12,457 nucleotides of DNA from CAZVFX01 sp964626565 (lineage in GTDB: Bacteria > Myxococcota_A > UBA9042 > CAIXZC01). This document shows positions 1 to 6,908 of the stretch, one piece after another. Position numbers and translations under genes: made by a program. The notes beneath the pieces were generated by a model, which saw only the letters and a program-made list of their open reading frames with translations, made no database searches and was not told the DNA's origin. The stretch spans positions 1-12,457 of the forward strand of contig CAZVFX010000164.1 of NCBI GenBank assembly GCA_964626565.1. The letters are read 5' to 3'. The first letter of the stretch is position 1; each line of letters begins with the position of its first letter.

Positions 1-125
1 GCGGGTTTGGGGGTTGCTTCGGGGTCGGGTTTAGGCTCGGGGGTGGGTTCGGGGTCGGGTTTGGGTTCGGGTTTGGGTTCGGGGGTGGGTTTGGGTTCGG
101 GGGGTGGGGGAGGCGGTGGTGGAGG
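1..125. repeat. G-rich short tandem repeat coding for X-Pro dipeptides
   Basis: The + strand is a run of GGG tracts in units such as GGGTTTGGGTTC and GGGGTCGGGTTT. It is the complement of the CCC-AAA-CCC-GAA codons of the proline-rich tail on the minus strand. Period is 6 or 12 bases, with small variations that swap Glu, Lys, Asp and Thr. The repeated GGG tracts could fold as G-quadruplexes on the non-template strand, and the tract is likely prone to length changes. Both statements are inference. Confidence 0.75.
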
Positions 126-404
126 CATGGGTTTGTAGCAGGTCACGGGATAGAGGTGTTCCGGCGGGGGGGCATCGCCTTCGTCGGGTTCTGCGACCTC
201 GGTGGGTTTTTCCTGGGCGGTGGCGGCCGAGGCCATGGGAGCGCCGGCGATCAGGGCTACGGCGAGGCTCCACAGTGCGAGTCTCCAGCCGTAGATTCTA
301 GTGCCCCGCTTCTTGCCTCTTCCCGAAACGGTAAGCAGCATCGCGGCGCCGAGGAGCGCTGCAATCAAGATCCATCTACCTGATGCGAATATCCATTCTC
401 TCAT
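1..404 (-). CDS. Membrane-anchored proline-rich protein, 3' end cut off by window edge
   Basis: Open reading frame from ATG at 404-402 running off the left edge (134 codons visible, no stop). The ATG follows AAAGGAGG at a spacing of about 11 bases. The product has two hydrophobic stretches, at residues 12-27 and 41-60, separated by a basic loop (GRGKKRGTR). The second ends in AMASA, which could be a signal-peptidase site or the end of a second membrane helix. Then come an acidic linker, a VTCYKP motif near residue 89, nine consecutive prolines (94-102), and alternating X-Pro dipeptides with X = Glu, Lys, Thr or Asp up to the edge. TonB-type proteins use comparable EP/KP stretches as rigid periplasmic spacers, so I infer an envelope-spanning spacer. 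The missing C-terminus would carry any functional domain. I do not recognise the family, and the function is unknown. Confidence 0.72.
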   Translation of the reverse strand, partial: MREWIFASGRWILIAALLGAAMLLTVSGRGKKRGTRIYGWRLALWSLAVALIAGAPMASAATAQEKPTEVAEPDEGDAPPPEHLYPVTCYKPMPPPPPPPPPEPKPTPEPKPEPKPDPEPTPEPKPDPEATPKP

Positions 405-486
405 GGGATTTTGCGCCTCCTTTCCAAGGTTGCTGAATACCAGTCTACGCTCAAAGGCCTCTCCGGTTCTAGGGAAACCCGCGCCA

Positions 487-515
487 TTGACGAGCCACAT
501 GTGCGAGCGTATGAT
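487..515 (+). promoter_or_regulatory. Sigma70-like promoter of the Cys-rich lipoprotein gene
   Basis: TTGACG at 487-492 (5 of 6 match to TTGACA), a 17-base spacer, and TATGAT at 510-515 (5 of 6 match to TATAAT). Transcription would begin near 522, leaving a leader of about 23 bases before ATG 545. This is the best-matching promoter in the window that does not need an extended -10. The gap between this gene and the divergent proline-rich gene is 140 bases; I saw no convincing promoter for the leftward gene. Confidence 0.72.
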
Positions 516-544
516 TATTCCCGGCTACAACAGTGGAGAGAAAC

Positions 545-3097
545 ATGTTGATTAGGACGTTACTTGCACTCATGACTGCGCTGCTGATGGCAGCCTGCGG
601 TTCCTCCAGCGACCCCATCGAGAAGGATTTGACGGACGACGCACCAACCTCTCTGGACGGTGAGGTTGTACCGGAAGAGGTGGGGGCGCCGCCGGACGAA
701 GTCGACGCCTGTGTGCCGGACTGTGAAGGGAAGGAGTGTGGGCACGACGGTTGCGGCGGTCCTTGCGGTGAATGCGACCAGGAAGGCAACTGGGGTTGTG
801 TTGACGGCTTGTGTCTGTGTGAGCCTGCTTGCGAGGGCAAACTGTGTGGTGATGACGGGTGTGGTGGGGAGTGCGGGGAGTGCCACGAGAATGCAGACTG
901 TGTTGACGATTCCTGCCAGTGCAAATATGCCTACTGCGCCGAATCGGCGGGCGTGGAGGAAGGGGGCGGGTGCTGCGACAGCGGGCAGGTGTGTAATCTT
1001 GAGGATATGTGTTGCTGGCCCGATTGTGACGGCAAGGAGTGTGGGGAAGACGGTTGCGGCGGCTCTTGCGGGGAGTGCGACGACGGCAAGTTGTGCACGG
1101 AGGACGGTGCGTGCGGGTGCGAGTACGAAGGGTGCGACGGAGCGTGCTGCGAAGAGGGTGAAGGGTGTATTGACGGAGTGTGCTGTCAGCCTGACTGTGA
1201 GGGCAAGGAGTGTGGGGATGACGGTTGCGGCCAGAGTTGCGGGGATTGCCTGGAGTTGTACGCATGCTCCGACGAAGGTCTGTGCGCATGTGAGTTCGAG
1301 TTCTGTGGTGGCGCATGCTGTGGTGAAGGAGAGGTATGTGCGGAGGGCCTGTGCTGCCTGCCAGATTGCGAGGGCAAGGTGTGCGGTCTCGATTCCTGTG
1401 GGGTAGCAAGTTGCGGGGAATGTAATGACGGCTACGACTGCGCGGTAACTGAGGACGGCACCGAATGCTCTGCCTTGTGCGGGGAACTGTGCGGTGGTTT
1501 TGAGTGTGGCAGCGCCGGGACTGGAGATGAATGCGACTGCGGGGTTTGCGATGACGGCAATCTGTGTACCGACGATACGTGTGGCGAGGACCACGCCTGC
1601 GTGTTCGCACCCAACGCGGAGGCGTGCGACGATGGGAACCTGTGCACGGGCGGGGATGTGTGCGCTGACGGCGCTTGTGCGGGCGTGTTGCTGCCGGTTG
1701 AGGAGTTGGCGGGTCTGGATTGCCTTTGCGCGGATGACGCCGAGTGTCTGCCCCTTGAGGACGGAGATGTGTGCAACGGCACCCTTCACTGCGATCTGGG
1801 TTCGGAGTCTCCGGTTTGCGTGGTGGATCCCGACACGATTCTCGATTGTGACGACGGGGTGGAGTGCACGGAGGACTCCTGCGACGCTGAAGACGGTTGT
1901 GAGCACGTGGCTGTTCCCGACCTGTGTGATGATGGAAACGAATGCACAACCGAGGTCTGCATTCCCCTCGCCGGTTGTATCACGGGCAAGCTTGATGACG
2001 GCACTCCCTGTGGAGACGGTGGCAACTGGCAGTGTGTCGAGGCCGAGTGCGTCTGTCTGTCCACTTGCAACGGTGCGGAGTGTGGCGAGGACGGCTGTGG
2101 GGGAGTTTGCGGTGAGTGTGACGTGGGGTGTGTTTGCGCCGGTGGCATGTGCCTCGGGTCGTGTGGGCCCTGCGAGCCTGAGTGCGATGGCAAGGCGTGC
2201 GGGCCTGATGGCTGCGGGGCTGAGTGCGGAGTTTGTGGGGCGAATGAGAACTGCAACACCGAAACCTGGGCGTGCGATCCGGGGGAATGCTCTTACCCCA
2301 CCGAATTTCCGGGGACCGGCCTCAAATTCACCTACCTCAAGGCAGGCACCAGCGGTCATGCGGGCGAGGCGATCGACGTGGACAACGACCCCGACACGTG
2401 CGCACCCTCGTTCGGCTGCAGCCAGGGACGGGACAACCAGTTTGCAGCTTTCCTGAAATCCATCGCCATCGCACTGGGTGGCTCCGAGCCGCTGGTGGAG
2501 TCGGTGGAGAGTGGCAAGATGGTGTTGATGTTCGAATTGAAGGAACCTGCGGTGGATGGTACTCAGTTCATGGCCAACATCTACCGTGGCCAGCCGTTGC
2601 TTCCCAAGGAGGAGTGCGATTTCCAGGCTGAGACGTGCGATTTCTACGTGCTGGAAGAGTCTTTCAGGGAGGAAACCTGTCTGCCGGTGACTTCATTCGA
2701 CAACGCCCAGATGCTTGATGGGAAGCTCACTGCGGGCGGCCCGGGGTTCTACTTCGCGTTCCCGTTCGTTCTCGGCCTTGCAGAGGGCCAGGCGATTACG
2801 TTCACCGCTTCACACACCCGCATCATCGCCGACTACGAACTGGATGAGGAAGGGAACGTGGTGTTGCTGGACGGAATTATCGGCTGTGCCATCACCAAGG
2901 AAGAGATGCTCTCCATCGCATACGAGATCCCTGAAGACAAGCTACCGGGCTTCCTGACTCAGGAAATCGTGGCTCAGCTTCTCGACATGGTTGCGATTCC
3001 CGACATCGACGCGGACGGCGACGGAGTAAAAGAGTCGGTGTCTGCGGGGATGAAGTTTACCGCTATTCCGGGAAATCTCGTTGGCCTTGAGCCCTAA
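545..3097 (+). CDS. Cys-rich repeat surface lipoprotein
   Basis: 850-aa predicted outer-membrane lipoprotein. ATG 545 is preferred to GTG 533 because GGAG (535-538) sits 6 bases before it and it opens a clean signal peptide with lipobox MAAC (Cys18). After an acidic linker, residues 56-580 hold over 100 cysteines by hand count. Seven clear units follow P-x-C-[ED]-G-K-x-C-G-x-D-G-C-G-x-x-C-G-x-C. Four units of the CDDGN-x-CT type start at about residues 335, 361, 435 and 461; these resemble the 'CTDC' repeats of Dictyostelium proteins (PF00526-like). Residues 581-850 are Cys-poor, with a DNDPDTCAPSFGC motif near the start and a DxDxDGDG putative Ca-binding loop at 820-829. Such repeats are common in surface proteins of deltaproteobacterial genomes; binding or adhesion is only an inference. 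The gene runs convergent to the propeller lipoprotein and shares stop-codon bases with it. Confidence 0.88.
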   Translation: MLIRTLLALMTALLMAACGSSSDPIEKDLTDDAPTSLDGEVVPEEVGAPPDEVDACVPDCEGKECGHDGCGGPCGECDQEGNWGCVDGLCLCEPACEGKLCGDDGCGGECGECHENADCVDDSCQCKYAYCAESAGVEEGGGCCDSGQVCNLEDMCCWPDCDGKECGEDGCGGSCGECDDGKLCTEDGACGCEYEGCDGACCEEGEGCIDGVCCQPDCEGKECGDDGCGQSCGDCLELYACSDEGLCACEFEFCGGACCGEGEVCAEGLCCLPDCEGKVCGLDSCGVASCGECNDGYDCAVTEDGTECSALCGELCGGFECGSAGTGDECDCGVCDDGNLCTDDTCGEDHACVFAPNAEACDDGNLCTGGDVCADGACAGVLLPVEELAGLDCLCADDAECLPLEDGDVCNGTLHCDLGSESPVCVVDPDTILDCDDGVECTEDSCDAEDGCEHVAVPDLCDDGNECTTEVCIPLAGCITGKLDDGTPCGDGGNWQCVEAECVCLSTCNGAECGEDGCGGVCGECDVGCVCAGGMCLGSCGPCEPECDGKACGPDGCGAECGVCGANENCNTETWACDPGECSYPTEFPGTGLKFTYLKAGTSGHAGEAIDVDNDPDTCAPSFGCSQGRDNQFAAFLKSIAIALGGSEPLVESVESGKMVLMFELKEPAVDGTQFMANIYRGQPLLPKEECDFQAETCDFYVLEESFREETCLPVTSFDNAQMLDGKLTAGGPGFYFAFPFVLGLAEGQAITFTASHTRIIADYELDEEGNVVLLDGIIGCAITKEEMLSIAYEIPEDKLPGFLTQEIVAQLLDMVAIPDIDADGDGVKESVSAGMKFTAIPGNLVGLEP
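713..1435 (+). repeat. Tandem Cys-knot module array within the lipoprotein gene
   Basis: Consecutive in-frame modules each start with PDC[ED]GK-type codons: 713-820 (short), 821-1015 (65 aa), 1016-1186 (57 aa), 1187-1357 (57 aa), and a diverged unit from 1358. The two 171-base modules align end to end, from [WQ]PDC to the closing CC. The block GGCAAGGAGTGTGGGG recurs nearly unchanged near 1030 and 1201, and as a variant near 727. This indicates tandem duplication with later divergence. Two more first-half units recur near 2070 and 2180. Confidence 0.8.
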
Positions 3098-5319
3098 GGC
3101 AGCACGCCCTGCCACAGTTCCCAGCCGCCTTGTGAACTGAGATTGAAGGGGTTGGCAGTGCCGAGCCACAGGCTTTCTCCGTCGGAAATCATCTGCCTTG
3201 CTCCCCAGTTGAATTCGTTGCCGAAACCGTCGATGCCGACTGACTGCCAGTTGACCCCATCGTCGGTGGCCCACAAGTCGAATCCGAAAGCCTCGTAGGG
3301 TTTGAAAATGCCGGGAATGAAGGGCAGGCCGTAGGCCGCCAGGGCGTCCACGAGGAACCGGCTGAAGTCCATGGTGCCCACGTAGAGCCAACCGTCGTGT
3401 ACCGACACGGACCAGAAGTAGTTGTTGTACGGGTTTCCGAATCCCGGGGCGCCAAGGGTCGGAACCAGGGCGCCGCCCTTGTCCTCGCCGAACAGGCACT
3501 CAACGTCCACTGTTCCCTCGTCGTCCTCAACCAGCTTGAAGACGCTGAATGCGTCGGTGTGGCTGTATTTCTCGAGTGAGCAGTTGATCATGTCTGCCGG
3601 GTTGGCGCATTTGTGCTGGAACGGTACATGCATTGATCCGAAATAGAGTGCGTCCTGATACACGATCATGGCGCCGCCGCCGGCAAGCTGGTTGCTGACC
3701 GGGTCGGGGTCGTAGTCGCTGTAGGAGAACACCAGTTCCCATTCGAATGCGTTCTCTTCGGTGAGGCCGCAATCGGGGATCACCGGGCTGCGGAAGAGTT
3801 TGAATCCGTCGCCGCCGCCGATGAATGCTGAGGGCCAGGTAATGGCGTAGATGCGCCCCTTGTAGCTCTCCAGCCACGCGGCCTCGCCGTCGATGATGCC
3901 CACTTCGGCAAACTCGAACAGTGAGTCGGGGAGGTCGGATTCGTCGCCGTTCCAGCGAAGTATGACGCCGTCTGCGTTCCACTTCTGTGAGCCCAGGTAG
4001 AGGTAGCCGCCCATCTCGAGGAACTTGCGCGCCTCGTTGTTCTCCGTGAGTTTCTTGGCGCCCATAAACTCGCCATTCTTGAAGATGGCGATGGAGGTGC
4101 CGTAGCCTTCCATTCCCCACAGTACCCCGGTGCCGGGGCCTGCGGCCAGGTAGTAGTCGCCGAAGACGACGGATGCCCGCCAGCCAAGGGTCGTGTCCGA
4201 GATACCGTCCTCGTCTGCGCTGCCCATAACTTCCGTTCGTACTGCCCAGTTCCCGGTGGCCTTGTCGTAGGTCAGGATTTCAGGTTCCCGCCAGTCGGGG
4301 AAGATATCTACGGGTTCCTCGCCGCCGGCGCTCAGCTCCTCGCACACAGCGTTGACGCTTTTGAAGGTAAGGTCGGAGCCGCCCAGCGGCCCGAAGGCCA
4401 GGCACAGCACGTTGGGCACGCTGCCTACCCAGACTCGCTCATCGTCTGCCGACAGAGACCAGGTGTAGGCCTGGTTGGTCTTGGGGATGTCTTGGCCGTT
4501 GTTGTTGTAGATTTCGTCTGGCTGGGCTTTGCCCACCTTGGTGAAATCGGCCTCGACCAGTTTGGCCCCGGGCACGTGGTAGGGATGGGGTTCCGGTGGT
4601 CCGAGGCATTCTTCGACGACCTCTGCTTCCACCTCGAGGAGGTCTTCCACTTCTACGATATCCTCCACCTCTTCCGGCACGTCCTGTATGTCGACGATGT
4701 CGAGAATTTCTTCGTCGAGGATATCTTCCGCCACCTCGACCTCTTCGGCCCCTGCTTCGTCTTCGGCAATGTCGGGCAGGTCGGGGAGTTCCGGGCCGGT
4801 GTCTTCGACTTCGGGAAGCACGTCCACCAGGTCCGGTTCCAGAGCATCCTGGATGATGATTTCCTCCTGTTCTACGATTTCCGGCTCAGGCTCGGGCAGC
4901 GCCTCAAAAATGTCGGGTTCCACTACTTCCGGCGCTGTTTCCACCACCTCGATGATTTCAGGTCCCGGTTCCTCCACGACCTCCGGGGCCGGTTCCGGCT
5001 TGGCTTCCACATCTTCGGTGTCGGGTCCGATCTCGGGTTGTAGTTCTTTGTGGTCTTCCGCCACCAGGTCTTTCAAGTCCGGGGAGGTCTCGTCCGTGCC
5101 GACGTCAGGTTTGATTTCTACGCCCGGATCCGCGGGGGTGTCAGTGGGCGCCGGTGCGTCATTTTTGACATCCTTCAGATCAAAGGTCCCGGGGTCGCCG
5201 GACAGGTCCTTCATAATGGGCAGGGAAGCGGACTGACCGCCGCATGAAGAGAGGCACAAACCGGAACAGGCGAGCAGGGTAAGCGCAACGAGGGAATGGC
5301 GAAATGGATGCTTCATCAT
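3094..5319 (-). CDS. Beta-propeller lipoprotein with acidic Lys/Arg-free stalk
   Basis: 741-aa predicted lipoprotein. The start at 5319 (MMKHPF) is chosen because GGAGGAG lies 5 bases upstream; the longer frame only adds 20 residues ahead of the signal peptide. The lipobox is LSSC (Cys26). Residues 33-236 are low-complexity Glu/Asp/Val/Ile/Pro, and residues 108-252 contain no Lys or Arg. From about 250 on, the protein shows blade-like repeats, each with a small hydrophobic strand ending in a Gly-Ser/Thr turn: VWVGS (296-300), LYLGS (440), LYFGS (558), LYVGT (645), LWLGT (717). The last blades contain GFDLWATDDGVNW, GFGN, and GGWELWQG. This resembles uncharacterised propellers with LYVGT/GxELW motifs in environmental bacteria. 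No catalytic residues are evident. Ligand binding at the cell surface is inference. Confidence 0.85.
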   Translation of the reverse strand: MMKHPFRHSLVALTLLACSGLCLSSCGGQSASLPIMKDLSGDPGTFDLKDVKNDAPAPTDTPADPGVEIKPDVGTDETSPDLKDLVAEDHKELQPEIGPDTEDVEAKPEPAPEVVEEPGPEIIEVVETAPEVVEPDIFEALPEPEPEIVEQEEIIIQDALEPDLVDVLPEVEDTGPELPDLPDIAEDEAGAEEVEVAEDILDEEILDIVDIQDVPEEVEDIVEVEDLLEVEAEVVEECLGPPEPHPYHVPGAKLVEADFTKVGKAQPDEIYNNNGQDIPKTNQAYTWSLSADDERVWVGSVPNVLCLAFGPLGGSDLTFKSVNAVCEELSAGGEEPVDIFPDWREPEILTYDKATGNWAVRTEVMGSADEDGISDTTLGWRASVVFGDYYLAAGPGTGVLWGMEGYGTSIAIFKNGEFMGAKKLTENNEARKFLEMGGYLYLGSQKWNADGVILRWNGDESDLPDSLFEFAEVGIIDGEAAWLESYKGRIYAITWPSAFIGGGDGFKLFRSPVIPDCGLTEENAFEWELVFSYSDYDPDPVSNQLAGGGAMIVYQDALYFGSMHVPFQHKCANPADMINCSLEKYSHTDAFSVFKLVEDDEGTVDVECLFGEDKGGALVPTLGAPGFGNPYNNYFWSVSVHDGWLYVGTMDFSRFLVDALAAYGLPFIPGIFKPYEAFGFDLWATDDGVNWQSVGIDGFGNEFNWGARQMISDGESLWLGTANPFNLSSQGGWELWQGVLP

Positions 5320-5324
5320 CGTGT

Positions 5325-5331
5325 CTCCTCC
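5325..5331 (-). promoter_or_regulatory. Shine-Dalgarno site deciding the start of the propeller lipoprotein
   Basis: GGAGGAG on the minus strand ends 5 bases before ATG 5319. It lies inside the extended frame that begins further upstream, so the signal-peptide start at 5319 is the natural one. Confidence 0.75.
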
Positions 5332-5350
5332 AACAACCGGACTGACAGGA

Positions 5351-5379
5351 ATTATAGCAGTCGGTGGGAATCGGTGCAA
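5351..5379 (-). promoter_or_regulatory. Extended -10 promoter of the propeller lipoprotein gene
   Basis: Reading the minus strand: TTGCAC (5379-5374), a 17-base spacer, and a perfect TATAAT (5356-5351) preceded by TG and one base, which makes an extended -10 element. The predicted start site is about 25 bases before ATG 5319. It lies in the 78-base gap behind the upstream gene on the same strand, so this gene is probably transcribed independently of its neighbour. Confidence 0.72.
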
Positions 5380-5397
5380 TCGGAGTGTTGTGTAGAG

Positions 5398-6837
5398 CTA
5401 CGGGAAGAAGTAGGGGTTCTGGTATTTGGGGGTAATCTTGAGACTGCCACTCTCGTCTGTTGCAGGAGTGATCGTCTTGTTGGCCCAATCGATGGTGCAC
5501 ACCTCCCAGAAGTCACCGTCTTCCATTGTCACGTATTCCTCGGAGTACACTACCGACTCACCGAACAGGATCCGGACTGTGGCGTAGGAGGTGCCGTAAC
5601 CGTGATCGCTCCAGTAGTGAGCGCCGACCCGGTAGACCAGCTCTTCAGGCTCGGGCGCCACGATCACCTCGGGCCCGGCGCCATCGCGGTCTTCTCTCAC
5701 GAGTTGTGGCCCGTGGGGTTCCCCATTGACCCAACCCCAGTTCGGATAGGGGTTGAACCAGAAGCAGTCGAATGGCATGTCAAACCAGGGGTCCGGATAG
5801 CCGTCTCCATCGACATCAGGGCCGTCGGCTTCCGGGTGAGCGAAGTGAAGGTCAAAATCAGCGCCTGCATCCGGCCCGATATCTTGTTCATCCGGGTCTC
5901 CGGGGGTGTGCCAGGTCAGCTCGATTCGGATCAGAGGATAATTGGTAGCATCGATTTCTGCGCAAGCGGGAGTACACGACGGCTGGCCTGAGGAATCCGT
6001 GACAGCGAGGCAGAAGCGGTAGCTGTCTTCAACATCAAAGGTGACTGCAGGGTTCGGTATGTCGTCGGAAGGCACAAACTGTACGCTCGATTCAGGGGGC
6101 TTTTCCAGGGTCCACTTGTACCCTGTCACAACTTCGCCGGCCGACATTGCGAAACTGCTGTATCCATTCAAGACGGTGGTCTTCCCAACGTAGTAGTTCG
6201 CTGCATAATCCAATGCGATCACAGCTATGGGGCAGGTGTCCTCCACCGGTGTACCCAACAGCAGGAGGGACGAAGACCAGGGGAAGGCGTCGTGGGTGAC
6301 GCGAACCTCGCCGACTTCACCCACGAGGTAGCCCGATTCAGCGGTGTCGCCGGCAGTGGTGGGTGCATAGTTGACGGTGAAGGTGTACTGCTGGCCGGGA
6401 TTGAGGATCAGAGGATGTTCTTGTGAAGGCTCGGCCGGGAGATTGTCATGAATCAGAGTAAATTTCGCCGAGGTGGTGGGCGACAAGCTGATTCCGGTAA
6501 TCTCCACCGGTCGCCAACCACAGATTTTCAACCGCCCGGTCGCGTAATGGGAGGTGCCCACGAGCACCACGCCGAAGTCGATGTCGTTTTCCGAGAAAGC
6601 GAGGCAATTCTCGATGGCGGGAGGGGCCGTCCCGCCTCCCCCACCACCGCCGCCGCCGTTGCCGGGAGGTGTCTGCCAGTTGACGGTTGCACCATATTTC
6701 TCAGGTTCTGATTCGGAGTTGTGGTTTTCGCCGACCGCGTCTGCGTCATCGGATGAGCCGAAGCAACGGGGAAGGGCGAGGGAAACGCCCAGCAATCCAG
6801 CTATTACGGCGAGCACAAAGGCTGGCGATCGTTCCAT
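5398..6837 (-). CDS. Exported multi-domain surface protein (ASH-like, PKD-like, YfaP-like modules)
   Basis: 479 aa; ATG 6837 has GGAG 6 bases upstream. Residues 6-22 are hydrophobic and end at ALPRC. Arg before Cys25 is a poor lipobox, so the protein may be secreted by signal peptidase I rather than lipidated. A polyglycine linker (residues 59-69) follows. Residues 78-200 look like an ASH/'choice-of-anchor' immunoglobulin-like fold (DIDFGVVLVG, ILNPGQQYTFTVNYAP). Residues 202-293 look like a PKD domain (TVLNGYSS, VTGYKWTL, YRFCLAVTDSSG). Residues 302-455 contain IELTWHTPGDPDEQDIGP, GADFDLHFAHP, WFDMPFDCFWFNPYPNWG and YRVGAHYWSDHGYGTSYATV. This recalls YfaP/DUF2135-type beta domains and recurs in related bacterial surface proteins, but has no known activity. 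The role is probably structural or adhesive (inference). Confidence 0.85.
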   Translation of the reverse strand: MERSPAFVLAVIAGLLGVSLALPRCFGSSDDADAVGENHNSESEPEKYGATVNWQTPPGNGGGGGGGGGTAPPAIENCLAFSENDIDFGVVLVGTSHYATGRLKICGWRPVEITGISLSPTTSAKFTLIHDNLPAEPSQEHPLILNPGQQYTFTVNYAPTTAGDTAESGYLVGEVGEVRVTHDAFPWSSSLLLLGTPVEDTCPIAVIALDYAANYYVGKTTVLNGYSSFAMSAGEVVTGYKWTLEKPPESSVQFVPSDDIPNPAVTFDVEDSYRFCLAVTDSSGQPSCTPACAEIDATNYPLIRIELTWHTPGDPDEQDIGPDAGADFDLHFAHPEADGPDVDGDGYPDPWFDMPFDCFWFNPYPNWGWVNGEPHGPQLVREDRDGAGPEVIVAPEPEELVYRVGAHYWSDHGYGTSYATVRILFGESVVYSEEYVTMEDGDFWEVCTIDWANKTITPATDESGSLKITPKYQNPYFFP

Positions 6838-6866
6838 AGCGGGCTCCGTCTTGAAATCCTAATACC

Positions 6867-6895
6867 ATTGTAGAAGAATCCAACGGCCGCTGCAA
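6867..6895 (-). promoter_or_regulatory. Sigma70-like promoter of the ASH/PKD surface protein gene
   Basis: Minus strand TTGCAG (6895-6890), a 17-base spacer, and TACAAT (6872-6867, 5 of 6 match to consensus). The -10 ends 29 bases before ATG 6837. It occupies the 71-base gap after the glycosidase gene on the same strand. The -35 resembles TTGCAC of the neighbouring propeller lipoprotein promoter. Confidence 0.6.
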
Positions 6896-6908
6896 CAGGG
6901 TGGTTTGC

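Noticed and set aside
1..125. G-rich repeat as telomere-like or replication-origin sequence
   Set aside because: The pattern is fully explained by codons for a proline-rich protein tail. There are no DnaA boxes or AT-rich element nearby.
560..2359. 599-residue open frame on the minus strand
   Set aside because: It lies fully inside the Cys-rich lipoprotein gene. Its product is the Ala/Thr-rich complement of Cys/Gly/Asp codons, with no ribosome site or domain.
3084..3113. Short hairpins (GCCTT/AAGGC, GGCAG/CTGCC) around the convergent stop codons
   Set aside because: Five-base stems without a T-run on either strand, which is too weak to call a terminator.
4688..5236. 182-residue Ser/Gly-rich open frame on the + strand
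   Set aside because: It is the complement of the Glu/Asp/Val/Pro stalk of the propeller lipoprotein. The Ser runs simply mirror the repeated acidic codons.
6631..6663. Polyglycine tract as a phase-variable homopolymer
   Set aside because: The bases are mixed GGN codons rather than a long single-base run, so slippage would change whole codons and not the frame.
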